NCBI GenBank assembly: GCA_021773015.1
Contig: JAJFKW010000001.1
Span: 558,001 to 622,000, forward strand
Direction of reading: 5' to 3'
From: Woeseia sp.
Lineage (GTDB): Bacteria; Pseudomonadota; Gammaproteobacteria; Steroidobacterales; Woeseiaceae
DNA: 64,000 bases
The position numbers and the translations under genes are program-made. The notes under the pieces were generated by a model that did no database searches, was not told where the DNA came from, and worked only from the letters and a program-made list of their open reading frames with translations. Of this stretch, positions 46,149 through 56,158 are shown piece after piece (within the stretch, counting starts at the first letter, position 1; every line of letters starts with the position of its first letter).

Positions 46149-48848
46149 TTAGTCAATGTTAATTTCTAAAATCCGCGCCGGATTACCCATCGCTTCGTAC
46201 AGACGAGACAGCGCCGCGCGCGCTCGGCGACTACGGCGGTTTTCCTTTTCACGCAGTACAGCAAAACTTCTAAGCAATATTTCTTCAGCTTCCTCGTAAC
46301 GACCGAGCCGTGTCAGAGTATCGCCGTACACCGCATACGTTCCAGCTGCCAATGGATGTTCTTCGTTATAGTCTATCGCTCTGATTTCAATTGCTCGAGC
46401 AAGAATATTCTCGGCTTCAGAAAGCTCACTTTTCGTGTTGAGGATCGCACCGAGTTCGGTTAGCGCGGAACCGACGTATTGGTGCTTATCTCCGAGTGAT
46501 TCGGAATAGATTGCCATCGCGTCTCTCAATGCCTGTTCCGCTTCGTCAATTTTTTCAACATCGTGTAACAACATACCGAGGCTGGTGAGGTCATAGCCGA
46601 CGTAAGGGTGTGAATCGCCTCTGGCATTTCGATGTATGTCTAATGCGCGACGAAGCGCCACCTCTGCCTCGATAAAGTCACCTTCTTCATGTAGCAAGGT
46701 GCCAAGCATGGTAAGCGATCCGCCCAACAGGCTATGCTCGTCGCCGAGAACTCGCTGCGTTACGTCTATGGACTGGTGTAGCAACGCTTTTGCTTCCTCC
46801 GGCTCGCCCTTCAATTGCATCAAGACTGCAAGATTCTGCAGGTAATACGCGATTAGCTGGTGATCCGACCCTAAGTTGCTTTCGACAATGGACAATGCCT
46901 CGTAGTAAAGCTTCTCCGCTTCATCCAAATTGCCTTTCGCACGCTGAACAACTGCAAACATGTTTTTTGCTTCAGCGAGTTCCCGCGCATACTCTCCGCC
47001 GAGCTGCCCATAAATTTCTACGCTCCGACTCGCAAATTCCCCCGCGATATCATTTTCCCCCCGAACGTAATGCAATTCTGCCAAATTATGTAGGTTATCC
47101 GCGACACTCGGATGTACGCTTCCCAGATACGATCGGTTGTATGCAAGCGACTCGTTCAGTAACTTTTCGGCTCTGGCATATTTAGCTTGCTGTATTAAGG
47201 TTGCTCCCAATTCGTTTTTTGTTACAGCGACTTGCTCATTCGAATCTCCAAATAGGGCGCTGCGTAGGCGCAGCGACTCCTCCAACATTTCCGCCGACGG
47301 CTTGTACTCACCTAAATTTGAATAGACCCGACCGATGGTCTCCATTAGCGTTGCCTGAATCTCCGGTCGGTCGCCTAACTGCTTCGAAATTCGCTGCGCG
47401 CCGTTTGCTAGAATTTCTTTTGCCGTGATATCCAATCCGCGTGCACGATCCGGATCTGGCTCCTTAAATATTTCTTCGAGAAAAGTCGAGACTTCACGAA
47501 CCTTGGCAATCTCCGCCTCAATATGGCGATTCTTGACGGTCGTAACGATGCCAAATGTGGCCAGCAGCGCAATAAGCAGAGCTCCCGCAGCTACACCGGC
47601 AAAGTGGCGTCGAATAAACTTGCTGCTTCGATAACGCCAGGTATCCGTGCGGGCAGCAATCGGCATCGACTTGGAGTGCAGACGAATATCTTCTGCGAGT
47701 TCTATTGCGGACTGATAACGGCGTTCAGGTTCTTTGCGCATCGCCATTTGTACGATCATGTCAAGATCGCCGCTCAGCAAACGGCGAAGCTTATCGGTCG
47801 TCGTACTACGGTTGGCGCTGACCGTTTCAAGGCTGACACCGCCTCCAAGCGGCAGCGAATCTGCCGGCGCCAGGCGAGAGGCACGCACACTAGGCCTTAG
47901 TGGCTCGGTATCGCAGATCTGTCTCGCGACATCGTGCGGTCGAGCCGCATCAATTTTGAACGGCGAGAAGCCCGACAGTAAACGATACAAAAGAAGCCCA
48001 AGGGCGTACGTATCCGTCGCTGTAGTCACGCTTTGGCCCAATACCTGTTCTGGTGCCGCATTTTCCGGTGTCAGCAGCACCATGCCATCTCGGGTAAGCC
48101 CGTCGGTTGCTACGCCGCTGGAATCGACGAGTTTTGCAATACCGAAATCCAGGAGAATAGGCTTTCCGTCGGTATTCACCAGAATATTCGAGGCTTTTAT
48201 ATCGCGATGTACCACCAGGTTTTGATGCGCATAGTGAACGGCAGTGCATATATGGCGAAAAAGTTGCAGCCTGCGGTCAATAGACAACTTGTGACGATCG
48301 CAATAGTCGACGATGGGTTCTCCATCGATATATTCCATGACCAAATACGGCGTGCCATCATGCATTGTCCCGCCATCCAGAAGGCGCGCAATATTCGGAT
48401 GATTTAAATTTGCGAGAATTTGCCGTTCACTAACCAATCGTTCTTCGACCGCAGGATCCGTCAAACGCTGTCTAACGAGCTTAATGGCAACTTGCTGGTT
48501 AAATTGCTCATCTGCACGCTCAGCAAGATACACAATCCCCATTCCGCCGCTGCCCAACTCGCTGACAACTTGATACGCGCCGATGCGACTACCGATGGCG
48601 TCCCTATGAGGCGAATCTTCTTCGCTAACCAGCGCCAGAACATCTCGAACCGACTGCTCGATAAAAGTGTCTTCGGCCATGTCGGAATGTAGTAAGGATA
48701 GAATGAAACCACGCAATTCAATGTCATCCGCGCACGCTTTTGCCAGAAATGGCGTACGGTCGCCCTCGGGTAGGTCGGCAGCCTCATCGAAAAGTTTTTC
48801 AGCCTGCGCCCAACGCTGTGGGGTCAGATCAATCGTTTTTGCATTCAT
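46149..48848 (-). CDS. Transmembrane Ser/Thr protein kinase with C-terminal TPR repeats
   Basis: The ATG at 48848 gives 899 residues. A cytoplasmic Hanks-type kinase domain spans about residues 75-400: ELGSGGMGIVYLAE glycine loop, VAIKLVRQRL, VVHRDIKASNILVN catalytic loop and LLDFGIAKLVD. One transmembrane helix (AGVAAGALLIALLATFGIV) lies near residue 425. About ten TPR-type repeats follow outside the membrane to the end. The gene overlaps the ECF sigma stop by 20 bases. ECF sigma factor with TPR kinase is a known pairing, in which phosphorylation may activate the sigma factor. Confidence 0.9.
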   Translation of the reverse strand: MNAKTIDLTPQRWAQAEKLFDEAADLPEGDRTPFLAKACADDIELRGFILSLLHSDMAEDTFIEQSVRDVLALVSEEDSPHRDAIGSRIGAYQVVSELGSGGMGIVYLAERADEQFNQQVAIKLVRQRLTDPAVEERLVSERQILANLNHPNIARLLDGGTMHDGTPYLVMEYIDGEPIVDYCDRHKLSIDRRLQLFRHICTAVHYAHQNLVVHRDIKASNILVNTDGKPILLDFGIAKLVDSSGVATDGLTRDGMVLLTPENAAPEQVLGQSVTTATDTYALGLLLYRLLSGFSPFKIDAARPHDVARQICDTEPLRPSVRASRLAPADSLPLGGGVSLETVSANRSTTTDKLRRLLSGDLDMIVQMAMRKEPERRYQSAIELAEDIRLHSKSMPIAARTDTWRYRSSKFIRRHFAGVAAGALLIALLATFGIVTTVKNRHIEAEIAKVREVSTFLEEIFKEPDPDRARGLDITAKEILANGAQRISKQLGDRPEIQATLMETIGRVYSNLGEYKPSAEMLEESLRLRSALFGDSNEQVAVTKNELGATLIQQAKYARAEKLLNESLAYNRSYLGSVHPSVADNLHNLAELHYVRGENDIAGEFASRSVEIYGQLGGEYARELAEAKNMFAVVQRAKGNLDEAEKLYYEALSIVESNLGSDHQLIAYYLQNLAVLMQLKGEPEEAKALLHQSIDVTQRVLGDEHSLLGGSLTMLGTLLHEEGDFIEAEVALRRALDIHRNARGDSHPYVGYDLTSLGMLLHDVEKIDEAEQALRDAMAIYSESLGDKHQYVGSALTELGAILNTKSELSEAENILARAIEIRAIDYNEEHPLAAGTYAVYGDTLTRLGRYEEAEEILLRSFAVLREKENRRSRRARAALSRLYEAMGNPARILEINID

Positions 48849-49392
48849 TGGCCAACCAGGCTTTCGCGAATCGCAGCTCCCGATGCACTGTCGCCGCTGA
48901 GATTTCCAGCGACTGCGCAACTTCATCGTAATTCAAACCGCCGAAATAATGCAGCACGACCACATCGCACTTACGTGCGTCGATTTCGGCGAGCCGGTTG
49001 AGCGCATCGTCGAGTTCGATAATGTCGACGTTGGCAGCGGTCGGATCAGGTGTTACTTCGTCTCGTAATGTGTCTGCAACAATGCCCTTGCCGCGCTTGA
49101 GACTACCCCGCGCCTTCGCATAATCGACTAATATACGGCGCATCAATCGTGCTGCAATCGCAAAAAAATGTACCCTATCCTTCCAGGCGACTTCCATTCC
49201 CGCCAGGTGCACAAATGCCTCGTTGACCAAACCTGTCGCTTGCAGGGTGTGGTCTGACCGCTCACTACGCATATAATGGTGCGCAAGACGCCGCAGCTCT
49301 TCGTAGACAAGCGGCGTCAGTTTATCGAGCGCATCTGCATCACCCGAACGCCAGTCCCCGAGTAATTGCGTAACGGCACTTGAGGATGGCAT
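48829..49392 (-). CDS. ECF RNA polymerase sigma factor (SigX6/ECF41-43-like, kinase-paired)
   Basis: ATG 49392 (MPSSSAVTQLLGDW) gives 187 residues; the open frame runs to 49449. Region 2 includes TPLVYEELRRLAHHYM with the VNEAFVHLAG segment. Region 4 is DVVVLHYFGGLNYDEVAQSL followed by ISAATVHRELRFAKAWL. It belongs to the ECF class encoded next to Hanks kinases, lacking a classical anti-sigma gene. It is divergent from the small gene at 49545. Confidence 0.9.
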   Translation of the reverse strand: MPSSSAVTQLLGDWRSGDADALDKLTPLVYEELRRLAHHYMRSERSDHTLQATGLVNEAFVHLAGMEVAWKDRVHFFAIAARLMRRILVDYAKARGSLKRGKGIVADTLRDEVTPDPTAANVDIIELDDALNRLAEIDARKCDVVVLHYFGGLNYDEVAQSLEISAATVHRELRFAKAWLANECKND

Positions 49393-49544
49393 AGAACCCC
49401 GCAAAGCTGAGACTTTATATCGCCTTGATAACAAATAGTCCGTAGCCACGCAATGCTACGCCTAAAGGCGTTCGTAAACGGGCATAAATCATCAAAAAGA
49501 GTTAACAAAAGACCATTTCTAACCACAAGTACGAGGATCAAATC

Positions 49545-49775
49545 ATGGCTGTAGAAGACTTACCCCCACAAACAGTAAGAAAAATCGCACTCACCGCTGC
49601 TGCAGGCGGCTTTGGTGGCGCGGTCGTCGGCGTTTTGGCCGCTGGCATGATCGGTGGCTCGCCAGACGGCGGCATGTCCAGAGCTATTGACGAAGCACCG
49701 GCAGAACGGAGGCAGCAAGTCAGTGAGGTGGCAAAACCCGCTGAAGCGCAGGAAATTGCCCTCGTAACCCCGTAA
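49545..49775 (+). CDS. Small Gly/Ala-rich membrane protein
   Basis: The 76-residue protein has one hydrophobic Gly-zipper-like helix (LTAAAGGFGGAVVGVLAAGMIGG, about residues 16-38) and a charged tail. GAGG ten bases before ATG 49545 supports translation. It is divergent from the ECF sigma gene, and could be an output of that sigma factor, but this is only inference. No family is recognised. Confidence 0.5.
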   Translation: MAVEDLPPQTVRKIALTAAAGGFGGAVVGVLAAGMIGGSPDGGMSRAIDEAPAERRQQVSEVAKPAEAQEIALVTP

Positions 49776-49916
49776 CGGCGCCGTCGGCGGGCTGGCCATT
49801 TACGGGTCAGCTCGCCATTTTTCGTAGCAAATTTTTTTCTCGTTGGATGAGGGAATTTGGGCTGCGATCTCGCTATACCAATTAGAGGGACACACTCTGT
49901 ATACGGGTATTGCGAT

Positions 49917-50102
49917 ATGAACGACGAAAAAAAGAAATACTGCGTCATTGATCACGCGGACAAACAAAGCTCAACGGCTGGTTTCGACCCCTACCAATTC
50001 TGGCTCAATCAAGTACGGCGACGATCTCAGCTTGAGGGGGACGGCAATAACACTAAATCGAGCGACGCAATAGCGGACGAAATAGAGTTTGACGACGACT
50101 AG
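49917..50102 (+). CDS. Small acidic protein, unknown
   Basis: ATG 49917 gives 61 residues, MNDEKKKYCVIDHADKQSS..., with a FDPYQFWLNQVRRRSQ amphipathic segment and an acidic end EIEFDDD. GGTATT upstream is a poor RBS. It follows the small membrane protein on the same strand by about 140 bases. The composition is protein-like, but there is no known family. Confidence 0.4.
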   Translation: MNDEKKKYCVIDHADKQSSTAGFDPYQFWLNQVRRRSQLEGDGNNTKSSDAIADEIEFDDD

Positions 50103-50130
50103 CAAACACTAGACGCCGCCGTCGAAACGC

Positions 50131-51978
50131 CTACTCAAACTCGCAAAAGCAATGGGCGTAGCTGCCACGTGGATCATTGAATTGCAGCATCGGGCTTACA
50201 GCCTTGTTAATAAAGTTGACGATTTGGTCGACAGGCGTCGCTGGTCGAGACGTCAGCTGTCTGATTGCGCGGCCAGACTGCTCACTGCTCATCAGATCGA
50301 CGAGAAATTGTTCGGTGGCATCGAGTTCAGGTTCAAAATACTTTCGGCCATACTCGCCGTCTTCTAACCCGGCCAACTCCGCGGCCGCGGCAACAGCATC
50401 ACCAAGATTACCAATCTCATCAATTAATCCGTTTACCTTTGCCTGCTCACCTGTCCACACTTGTCCTTGAGCGATCGCATCCACGGCCGCCGTCTCCATA
50501 CCCCGTGCGGCAGCAACGCGCTCAACGAAATCGTCGTAGTCGCTGGAAATGAGTAATTCGAATAGCGCTTTAGCATCGTCGCTCATCGGCCGATCAGGAC
50601 GAAACTCTCCGGCCCAAGGCGTTGTCGCAACCCCGTCAGTGGTAATGCCGATCGTATTCAGTGCGCGTTGATAGGTCGCAAACATGCCCAGCACACCAAT
50701 GGACCCGGTAATCGTGGCAGGACTCGCATAAATTTTGTCGGCTGTCATTGAAATCCAGTAGCCGCCCGACGCCGCAACACTGCTCATTGAGGCGACAATA
50801 GGTTTTCCCGCTTCCTTCAACGCAGCGACTTCATCGCCGATTACCCGAGAAGCAAATACGCTGCCGCCGGGACTATCCACACGCAGTACAACCGCCTTGA
50901 CAGAATCGTCCAGCCTGGCCTGCCGCAAGAGTCGGGCCGTCGAGTCCGCGCCAATGGTTCCCGGCGCCTGTGTACCGCTGAGAATCTGGCCGCTGGCGAC
51001 GATGACTGCGACATTTTCGTCGGCAACGCTAGAACCGTGTTTAAGGCGCTGATCTGCAAGATAGGAATGTAAGTCGGTAGAAGAGTAGTAACCCTCGTTG
51101 TCCGAGTCCTCAGGCACGAACTCCATTACGCGCTGGCGGAATTCCTCACTATCCAGCATATCGTCGATCAATCCCGCATCGACATACGTTTGACCAAGTT
51201 GACCATCGGATGCTTCCACTCGGGCGACGAAATTGGCGATAAGATCGTCAACCTCCTGCTCATCAAGCGCCCTTGCGTAGGCAATGTCCGCACGATAGAT
51301 AGCCCAGAATTCTTCCAGAAGCTGTCCTAGCGAATCGCGATCCTCTGCCGACATGTCGTTGCGCGTATATGCCTCATAGGCGGTTTTGTGACTGCCTGCC
51401 CGGAATACATGCCAATCGATCTGCAATTTGTCGATAACGTCTTTGTAATAATTTTGATAGACACCGTAACCGGTCAACAGCATGAACCCATCACGGCGTA
51501 GATAGACTTCAGTTGCTCGCGCTGCCAAGTAGTAGCTACCCTGGCTATAGTAATCGGCGATGGCTAAAACCGGCTTCCCAGAATCCTCGAAGTCGTCAAT
51601 CGCCTCACCAATTAACTTAAATTTGCTTAACCCACCGCCGCTCAGGCCACTCAGATCTAGGACGACCGCCTCGATGCGGTCATCATTTTTCGCAAAACTC
51701 AATGCATCAGTAATATCGCGAAGCAGCGTCTGTGGTTCGTAAGAACCTCGCAACTCGGCTACGGCTCTATCGTAGGCACTGCCCTTGAGCTGTTCAACAA
51801 TGCTGCCCGCAGGCCTGATGACAAGCGCAGCGGACGCAGGCACCATCGGTGAATATCCAGATAGCGAACCTAAGGTTACGCCAAAGATCACTACGAATAT
51901 CACCAATAAGACGATCAGATGCAGCACTTTTCGAACGCCGTTTACACCAGTCCAAAGGGCCTGAAGAAATCTCATCAT
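50131..51978 (-). CDS. sppA: Signal peptide peptidase SppA (67 kDa type)
   Basis: ATG 51978, behind AGCAGGAAACACA, gives 615 residues. A membrane helix (VLHLIVLLVIFVVIFGVTLG) precedes two ClpP-like S49 domains. The catalytic Lys lies in FRAGSHKTAYEAY (N-terminal half) and the Ser in MSSVAASGGYWIS near residue 405. TADKIYASPATITGSIGV follows. SppA degrades cleaved signal peptides in the membrane. The C-terminal 20 residues are Cys/aromatic-rich. Confidence 0.93.
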   Translation of the reverse strand: MMRFLQALWTGVNGVRKVLHLIVLLVIFVVIFGVTLGSLSGYSPMVPASAALVIRPAGSIVEQLKGSAYDRAVAELRGSYEPQTLLRDITDALSFAKNDDRIEAVVLDLSGLSGGGLSKFKLIGEAIDDFEDSGKPVLAIADYYSQGSYYLAARATEVYLRRDGFMLLTGYGVYQNYYKDVIDKLQIDWHVFRAGSHKTAYEAYTRNDMSAEDRDSLGQLLEEFWAIYRADIAYARALDEQEVDDLIANFVARVEASDGQLGQTYVDAGLIDDMLDSEEFRQRVMEFVPEDSDNEGYYSSTDLHSYLADQRLKHGSSVADENVAVIVASGQILSGTQAPGTIGADSTARLLRQARLDDSVKAVVLRVDSPGGSVFASRVIGDEVAALKEAGKPIVASMSSVAASGGYWISMTADKIYASPATITGSIGVLGMFATYQRALNTIGITTDGVATTPWAGEFRPDRPMSDDAKALFELLISSDYDDFVERVAAARGMETAAVDAIAQGQVWTGEQAKVNGLIDEIGNLGDAVAAAAELAGLEDGEYGRKYFEPELDATEQFLVDLMSSEQSGRAIRQLTSRPATPVDQIVNFINKAVSPMLQFNDPRGSYAHCFCEFE

Positions 51979-52009
51979 TGTGTTTCCTGCTGACATTTAC
52001 CGCTCCAAC

Positions 52010-52029
52010 TACACACGTAATCCTGTGTA
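52010..52029. promoter_or_regulatory. Inverted repeat TACACA-N8-TGTGTA upstream of sppA
   Basis: A perfect 6-8-6 inverted repeat lies about 32 bases upstream of the sppA start (minus strand), in the position of an operator. No regulator is assigned. Confidence 0.4.
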
Positions 52030-52082
52030 TCTAGTTTTGGACATTACCATTTAGTCAATGGTTCCGACCGGGGGACGCCGAT

Positions 52083-53174
52083 CTAATCAGGCGCATAGCT
52101 AACGCGATAGATCCGCCCAGCCTTGTCATCGCTGATCAACAAGGAGCCATCAATCCAGACCAATACATCAACCGGTCTTCCCGATGCCGACTCTCCTTGC
52201 AACCACCCTTCCACGAATGGCGCATATCTCGTAACCGCACCGTCCTTAATTGTCGCCATAGATACTCTGTAACCAATTTTCTTTGACCGATTCCACGATC
52301 CATGTTCGGCAATGAATAGGGATCCCCTATATTCCGCAGGAAACATGTCCCCGTCGTAAAATCTCAAGCCGAGCGGTGCGACGTGAGCATTTAGCTTCTG
52401 CTCTGGTTTCGTGTAATTGTCACACGCACCAGCAGAACCGAATTTGTCGTCTTCGATGTAACCCGCGTGGCAAGCAGGATAACCAAAATGCTGACCCGTT
52501 TCGCTCGCTCGGTTTAACTCATCGGGCGGTATATCGTCGCCCAGCATATCTCGACCATTGTCGGTAAACCATAGATCGCCCGTTTCCGCATGCCATGCCT
52601 GACCGAGTGAATTTCGTATTCCGTAGGCAAAGACTTCACGCCCACTGCCATCCATATTGACTCTTGAGATGATGCCAAATCCCTTACGCTCGCAAATATT
52701 ACACGGCATGCCAATGCTGAAGTACAGCTTGTTGTCCGGGCCAATACTCAGGTATCGGTCACGATGATGATTTTCGCTGGGCAAGCCGTCGAGAATGACT
52801 TCTGCTGCAGGCGGATTGTCCAGTCGATTATCGACATTGCGATATCGCGATATCCTCGTTTGTTCCGCTACAAACAAGTCGCCGTCTCTGTACGCAATGC
52901 CGTTTGGAACTTTCAGACTAGACGCAAACGTAACTACTGTCGGTTGTGATCCGCTGTTTGGTATCAACGCATAAATACGACCGCCTTCACGTGTCGATAC
53001 AAAAACAACGCCGTTTGCCCCATTCGCCAGCGAGCGGGCTCGCGGTACATCGTCGGTAAAAACTTCGATACTAAATCCATGCGGCAACGAAAACGCATGA
53101 AACTCATCGTTCGCGTTAACACAAGCGGTCAGGAAAAACGAAGCTAGAAAGAACATCAACAAATATACGCGCAT
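52083..53174 (-). CDS. Sorbosone/glucose-dehydrogenase-like lipoprotein (PQQ-type beta-propeller)
   Basis: ATG 53174 is preceded by AGGATTGCC and gives 363 residues; the frame reaches 53192. A lipoprotein signal ends FFLTACVN. The propeller has LPHGFSIEVFTDDVPRARSLA, NHHRDRYLSIGPDNKLYFSIG, AYGIRNSLGQAWH, LWFTDNGRDMLGDDIP and FIAEHGSWNRS. That pattern belongs to the soluble aldose-sugar dehydrogenase/sorbosone dehydrogenase family, many members of which use PQQ. Activity and substrate are not established. Confidence 0.82.
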   Translation of the reverse strand: MRVYLLMFFLASFFLTACVNANDEFHAFSLPHGFSIEVFTDDVPRARSLANGANGVVFVSTREGGRIYALIPNSGSQPTVVTFASSLKVPNGIAYRDGDLFVAEQTRISRYRNVDNRLDNPPAAEVILDGLPSENHHRDRYLSIGPDNKLYFSIGMPCNICERKGFGIISRVNMDGSGREVFAYGIRNSLGQAWHAETGDLWFTDNGRDMLGDDIPPDELNRASETGQHFGYPACHAGYIEDDKFGSAGACDNYTKPEQKLNAHVAPLGLRFYDGDMFPAEYRGSLFIAEHGSWNRSKKIGYRVSMATIKDGAVTRYAPFVEGWLQGESASGRPVDVLVWIDGSLLISDDKAGRIYRVSYAPD

Positions 53175-53224
53175 GGCAATCCTATACATCATCGTTAGTG
53201 CCGATTGGAAAGTGTGAGACTAAA

Positions 53225-54478
53225 TTAGTTCAACAACCATAACGACAACGTTGGCCAAAAAGTAATGACCAATACAGAAAGTATCAGAATCAATAGAAAC
53301 GGCAGTGTCGCCGAATACACATGCATGATGGGCTTATCGAAGCGGTAACTTGCAATAAATAAATTTAGCCCGACGGGTGGCGTAAGATAACCAAGCTGCA
53401 TACTGGCTAAGAATATGATGCCCAAATGGACCTCATTGACGCCGTATTGAGCGGCGATCGGCAATATTAGCGGTACAACTAAAACGATCGCCGAAAAAAT
53501 ATCTAAAATTGCACCAAGTATTAACAGGAATATCAGCAATAGCACCAAAAAGCTTGCCTGACTGGATACATAATCGGACATATATGCCAACAGCTTCTGC
53601 GGTACACCGGCATCAATCATGTAATTGGTCGATGCCAAAGAAACGCCTAGAATTATGAGTATGCCGCCCACAAGCAGCATTGACTCGCGCATCACCTGAG
53701 GCAATTCACGAAATTTGATTTCCCTAAGTATCAGCACTTCAACGACGAGCACATAAAGCGCAGTAACCGCTGCGGCCTCGGAAACCGCAAAGAAGCCCGA
53801 ATAAATTCCCCCGAGTACGACTAGCGGTAGCGGCAATTCCCACATGCTTTCGCGTAACGCGGCGGCTAATTCGCGCCAGGAAAATTTGTGCAGCTTTTGA
53901 TCGCTTTTGCCGCTAACCCACATGCTGTATCCGGATAACATCACCAACATCAACATGCCTGGCAGCACACCGGCCTTAAACAGATCGTCAATTGAAACGT
54001 TGGATACAACGCCATATAAAATTAGCGGCAGTGACGGCGCAAACAACAAACCAAGGCTGCCGGCGGAAGTTACGAGCCCAAGATTGAATCGATCTGGATA
54101 ACCATCCTGTTTTAGCGCTGGATATAGAATTGCACCAAGGGCAATGATCGTAACACCAGAAGCGCCGGTAAATGCGGTGAAGAATGCACAAGCGGCCAAT
54201 GCGACTAGCGCCAACCCGCCGGGCATCCAACCAAGCAATGCTCTAGTGACGCGCACTAGGCGCTGAGGAGCATTACTTTCGCTGAGTAGATATCCGGCGA
54301 ATGTAAAAAGGGGAATAGCGGACAAGAACGGTAGACTCGATATGCCGATAACTTCCACAATAATCGCCATTAGATCGATTTCTTCTTTCGCGTAACCCGA
54401 CATTGCACTTGCCGCAATAATTGCGAAAAGTGGCGCGCCGAATACCGCCAAAATCACCAGTATGATTGCAACAATCAC
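53225..54478 (-). CDS. dctM: TRAP transporter large permease (DctM family)
   Basis: The 417-residue protein has about eleven to twelve hydrophobic helices with FLSAIPLFTFAGYLL, GASGVTIIALGAILYPAL and QLGYLTPPVGLNLFIASYRF, all typical DctM segments. It forms the Na+-driven transport channel with DctQ. It overlaps dctQ by four bases. Order here is tatT, dctP, dctQ, dctM. Confidence 0.93.
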   Translation of the reverse strand: MIVAIILVILAVFGAPLFAIIAASAMSGYAKEEIDLMAIIVEVIGISSLPFLSAIPLFTFAGYLLSESNAPQRLVRVTRALLGWMPGGLALVALAACAFFTAFTGASGVTIIALGAILYPALKQDGYPDRFNLGLVTSAGSLGLLFAPSLPLILYGVVSNVSIDDLFKAGVLPGMLMLVMLSGYSMWVSGKSDQKLHKFSWRELAAALRESMWELPLPLVVLGGIYSGFFAVSEAAAVTALYVLVVEVLILREIKFRELPQVMRESMLLVGGILIILGVSLASTNYMIDAGVPQKLLAYMSDYVSSQASFLVLLLIFLLILGAILDIFSAIVLVVPLILPIAAQYGVNEVHLGIIFLASMQLGYLTPPVGLNLFIASYRFDKPIMHVYSATLPFLLILILSVLVITFWPTLSLWLLN

Positions 54479-55002
54479 TGGGGCTCTACCGTTTCAGGTG
54501 CTGCTGCATCGCTTAGTCCGAGCGCGCCCTTCGCGGACAACAGAAAAAACCGGTATGCCATCAGACCCAATGAAATTGGCGCAACAAGAAAAACAATCCA
54601 CGCCGGGATACCCGTCAAAACAGTATCCTCAAACTCTTTCAACAACTGCACGTAGCGATAGGCTTGATAACAAAGAACGCCACAGATAATGCTTGCAAAC
54701 AGGTCAACAATGATTCTGGGGAATCGGGAAAATTTCTGCGGCACGAAATGCGACAACGCATCAATTCGAAGATGACGGTCGCTGCGTGCCGCCGCAACTG
54801 AGGCAACTAATGCAATCCAAAGTACGGTTAGACTAATTAACTCGTCGGCCCAGACGTAACCTGCGCTAAAGAAAAGTCGCAGTATGATTTGGCCGACCGC
54901 AGCAAGAATCATTGCAGTCAGCAAAGTGACTAAAACTGCGTTTTCCGCACCCTTGCCGAATCGCTCAAGTCTCTCCAACCAGGCAAGCAAACCTGCACGC
55001 AT
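54475..55002 (-). CDS. dctQ: TRAP transporter small permease (DctQ family)
   Basis: The 175-residue protein has four hydrophobic helices with the DctQ signs YVWADELISLTVLWIALV and ARSDRHLRIDALSHFVP. It starts one base into the dctP stop (TAATG), so the two are coupled. The C-terminal ALGLSDAAAPETVEPQ is free. Confidence 0.9.
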   Translation of the reverse strand: MRAGLLAWLERLERFGKGAENAVLVTLLTAMILAAVGQIILRLFFSAGYVWADELISLTVLWIALVASVAAARSDRHLRIDALSHFVPQKFSRFPRIIVDLFASIICGVLCYQAYRYVQLLKEFEDTVLTGIPAWIVFLVAPISLGLMAYRFFLLSAKGALGLSDAAAPETVEPQ

Positions 55003-56105
55003 TAGTGGCTGCCGTTGGTGACCACGTTGGACTGCGGCGCTGGATCCTTGACATCAGAAATTATTTCCAATTCGGCGGGCGAATTTTGGCCAGATGCTAA
55101 TTTCTTAGATTCTATTTTACGATAGTCGGAAATGTGTTGTTGCATCTGCTCAAGCAATTCCAGCGAAAACAATCCTTGCGTCGCCATATCTCGATTGTTC
55201 TCGGTCATTACTTCGCGGATACGATCAAATTCACCTTGATCGGGATCGATGCTCTCGATACCGCTGTTGATCAGGGCATCCTTGGCATTCTTAGCATCTT
55301 TCTGGCTCTCCGAATTAATCTCGGCATAGACGTTGCCGAGCACTTCATACATTACGGCTTGATCTGTATCACTCAATTTTTCGAAGACCCGTTTCTGGAC
55401 TGCCATGAATTGCATCGCGTAAATAACCGGCATGTCCGTGAAATATTTGACAGCAGTGTGCCATTGCAACACGACAGCCGCTGCAGGCGGCACAGCGACA
55501 ACGTCAAATAGCCCAGTTCGCAGGCCGGTCATCACATCGGACAACGGCTTACTGTTCGGCACCAACTGCAATCGCTTTAACGCCCGGTCGCTAATATCGT
55601 CACCTTCCGGTAGCCATACTTTTCGACCACGCAGATCACCCAGACCTCGCACCGGGATGTTAGATAAAATAATTGCGAAGTCACCGGCGAATCCGAACGT
55701 CACATAACCTTCATCGCCCAAACTTTTAACGAGCATTTCATCCATGCGAGCCCGGACGTAGTTAACTTCGTCGATTGATTCAAAAACGAATGGCAAGCCG
55801 TATATATTCAGATTCGGCAATTTGTCCTGAAAATCTGTCGGCGTAAAATCTCCACCGTGTAATTGCCCAATACGGATTTTTTGTTTTACCTTTGCGGCAT
55901 GACCCTGCACTCCACCATAGTAAACTTTGAGATCAACGCGTCCTTCGGTGCGACTCTTGATTTCACTTCGCGCTGCGTCAATCTTGCTCCCCCAAGCCGA
56001 TGCTTTCGGAACAATCGTCGCAACTTTGATTTGCGTCGCAGCTTGCAATGGCGCGACAGCAATGAGTGCTATCAAACTTGTTGCCATCAGTAGACGTTTA
56101 ATCAT
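55002..56105 (-). CDS. dctP: TRAP transporter substrate-binding protein (DctP family)
   Basis: ATG 56105, with GGAGAATACGA before it, gives 367 residues and a signal peptide (LLMATSLIALIAVAPLQAA). DctP-type sequence follows: IKVATIVPKASAWGSKIDAAR, KVKQKIRIGQLHGGDF, VRGLGDLRGRKVW. TatT-linked TRAP systems often carry non-dicarboxylate organic acids or unknown ligands, so the substrate cannot be stated. A C-terminal Ser/Gln-rich tail is unusual for DctP. Confidence 0.9.
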   Translation of the reverse strand: MIKRLLMATSLIALIAVAPLQAATQIKVATIVPKASAWGSKIDAARSEIKSRTEGRVDLKVYYGGVQGHAAKVKQKIRIGQLHGGDFTPTDFQDKLPNLNIYGLPFVFESIDEVNYVRARMDEMLVKSLGDEGYVTFGFAGDFAIILSNIPVRGLGDLRGRKVWLPEGDDISDRALKRLQLVPNSKPLSDVMTGLRTGLFDVVAVPPAAAVVLQWHTAVKYFTDMPVIYAMQFMAVQKRVFEKLSDTDQAVMYEVLGNVYAEINSESQKDAKNAKDALINSGIESIDPDQGEFDRIREVMTENNRDMATQGLFSLELLEQMQQHISDYRKIESKKLASGQNSPAELEIISDVKDPAPQSNVVTNGSH

Positions 56106-56158
56106 TCGTATTCTCCATCGGCGACGATTCAGTGATTCGCCAAGTAAACTGTTATCGC

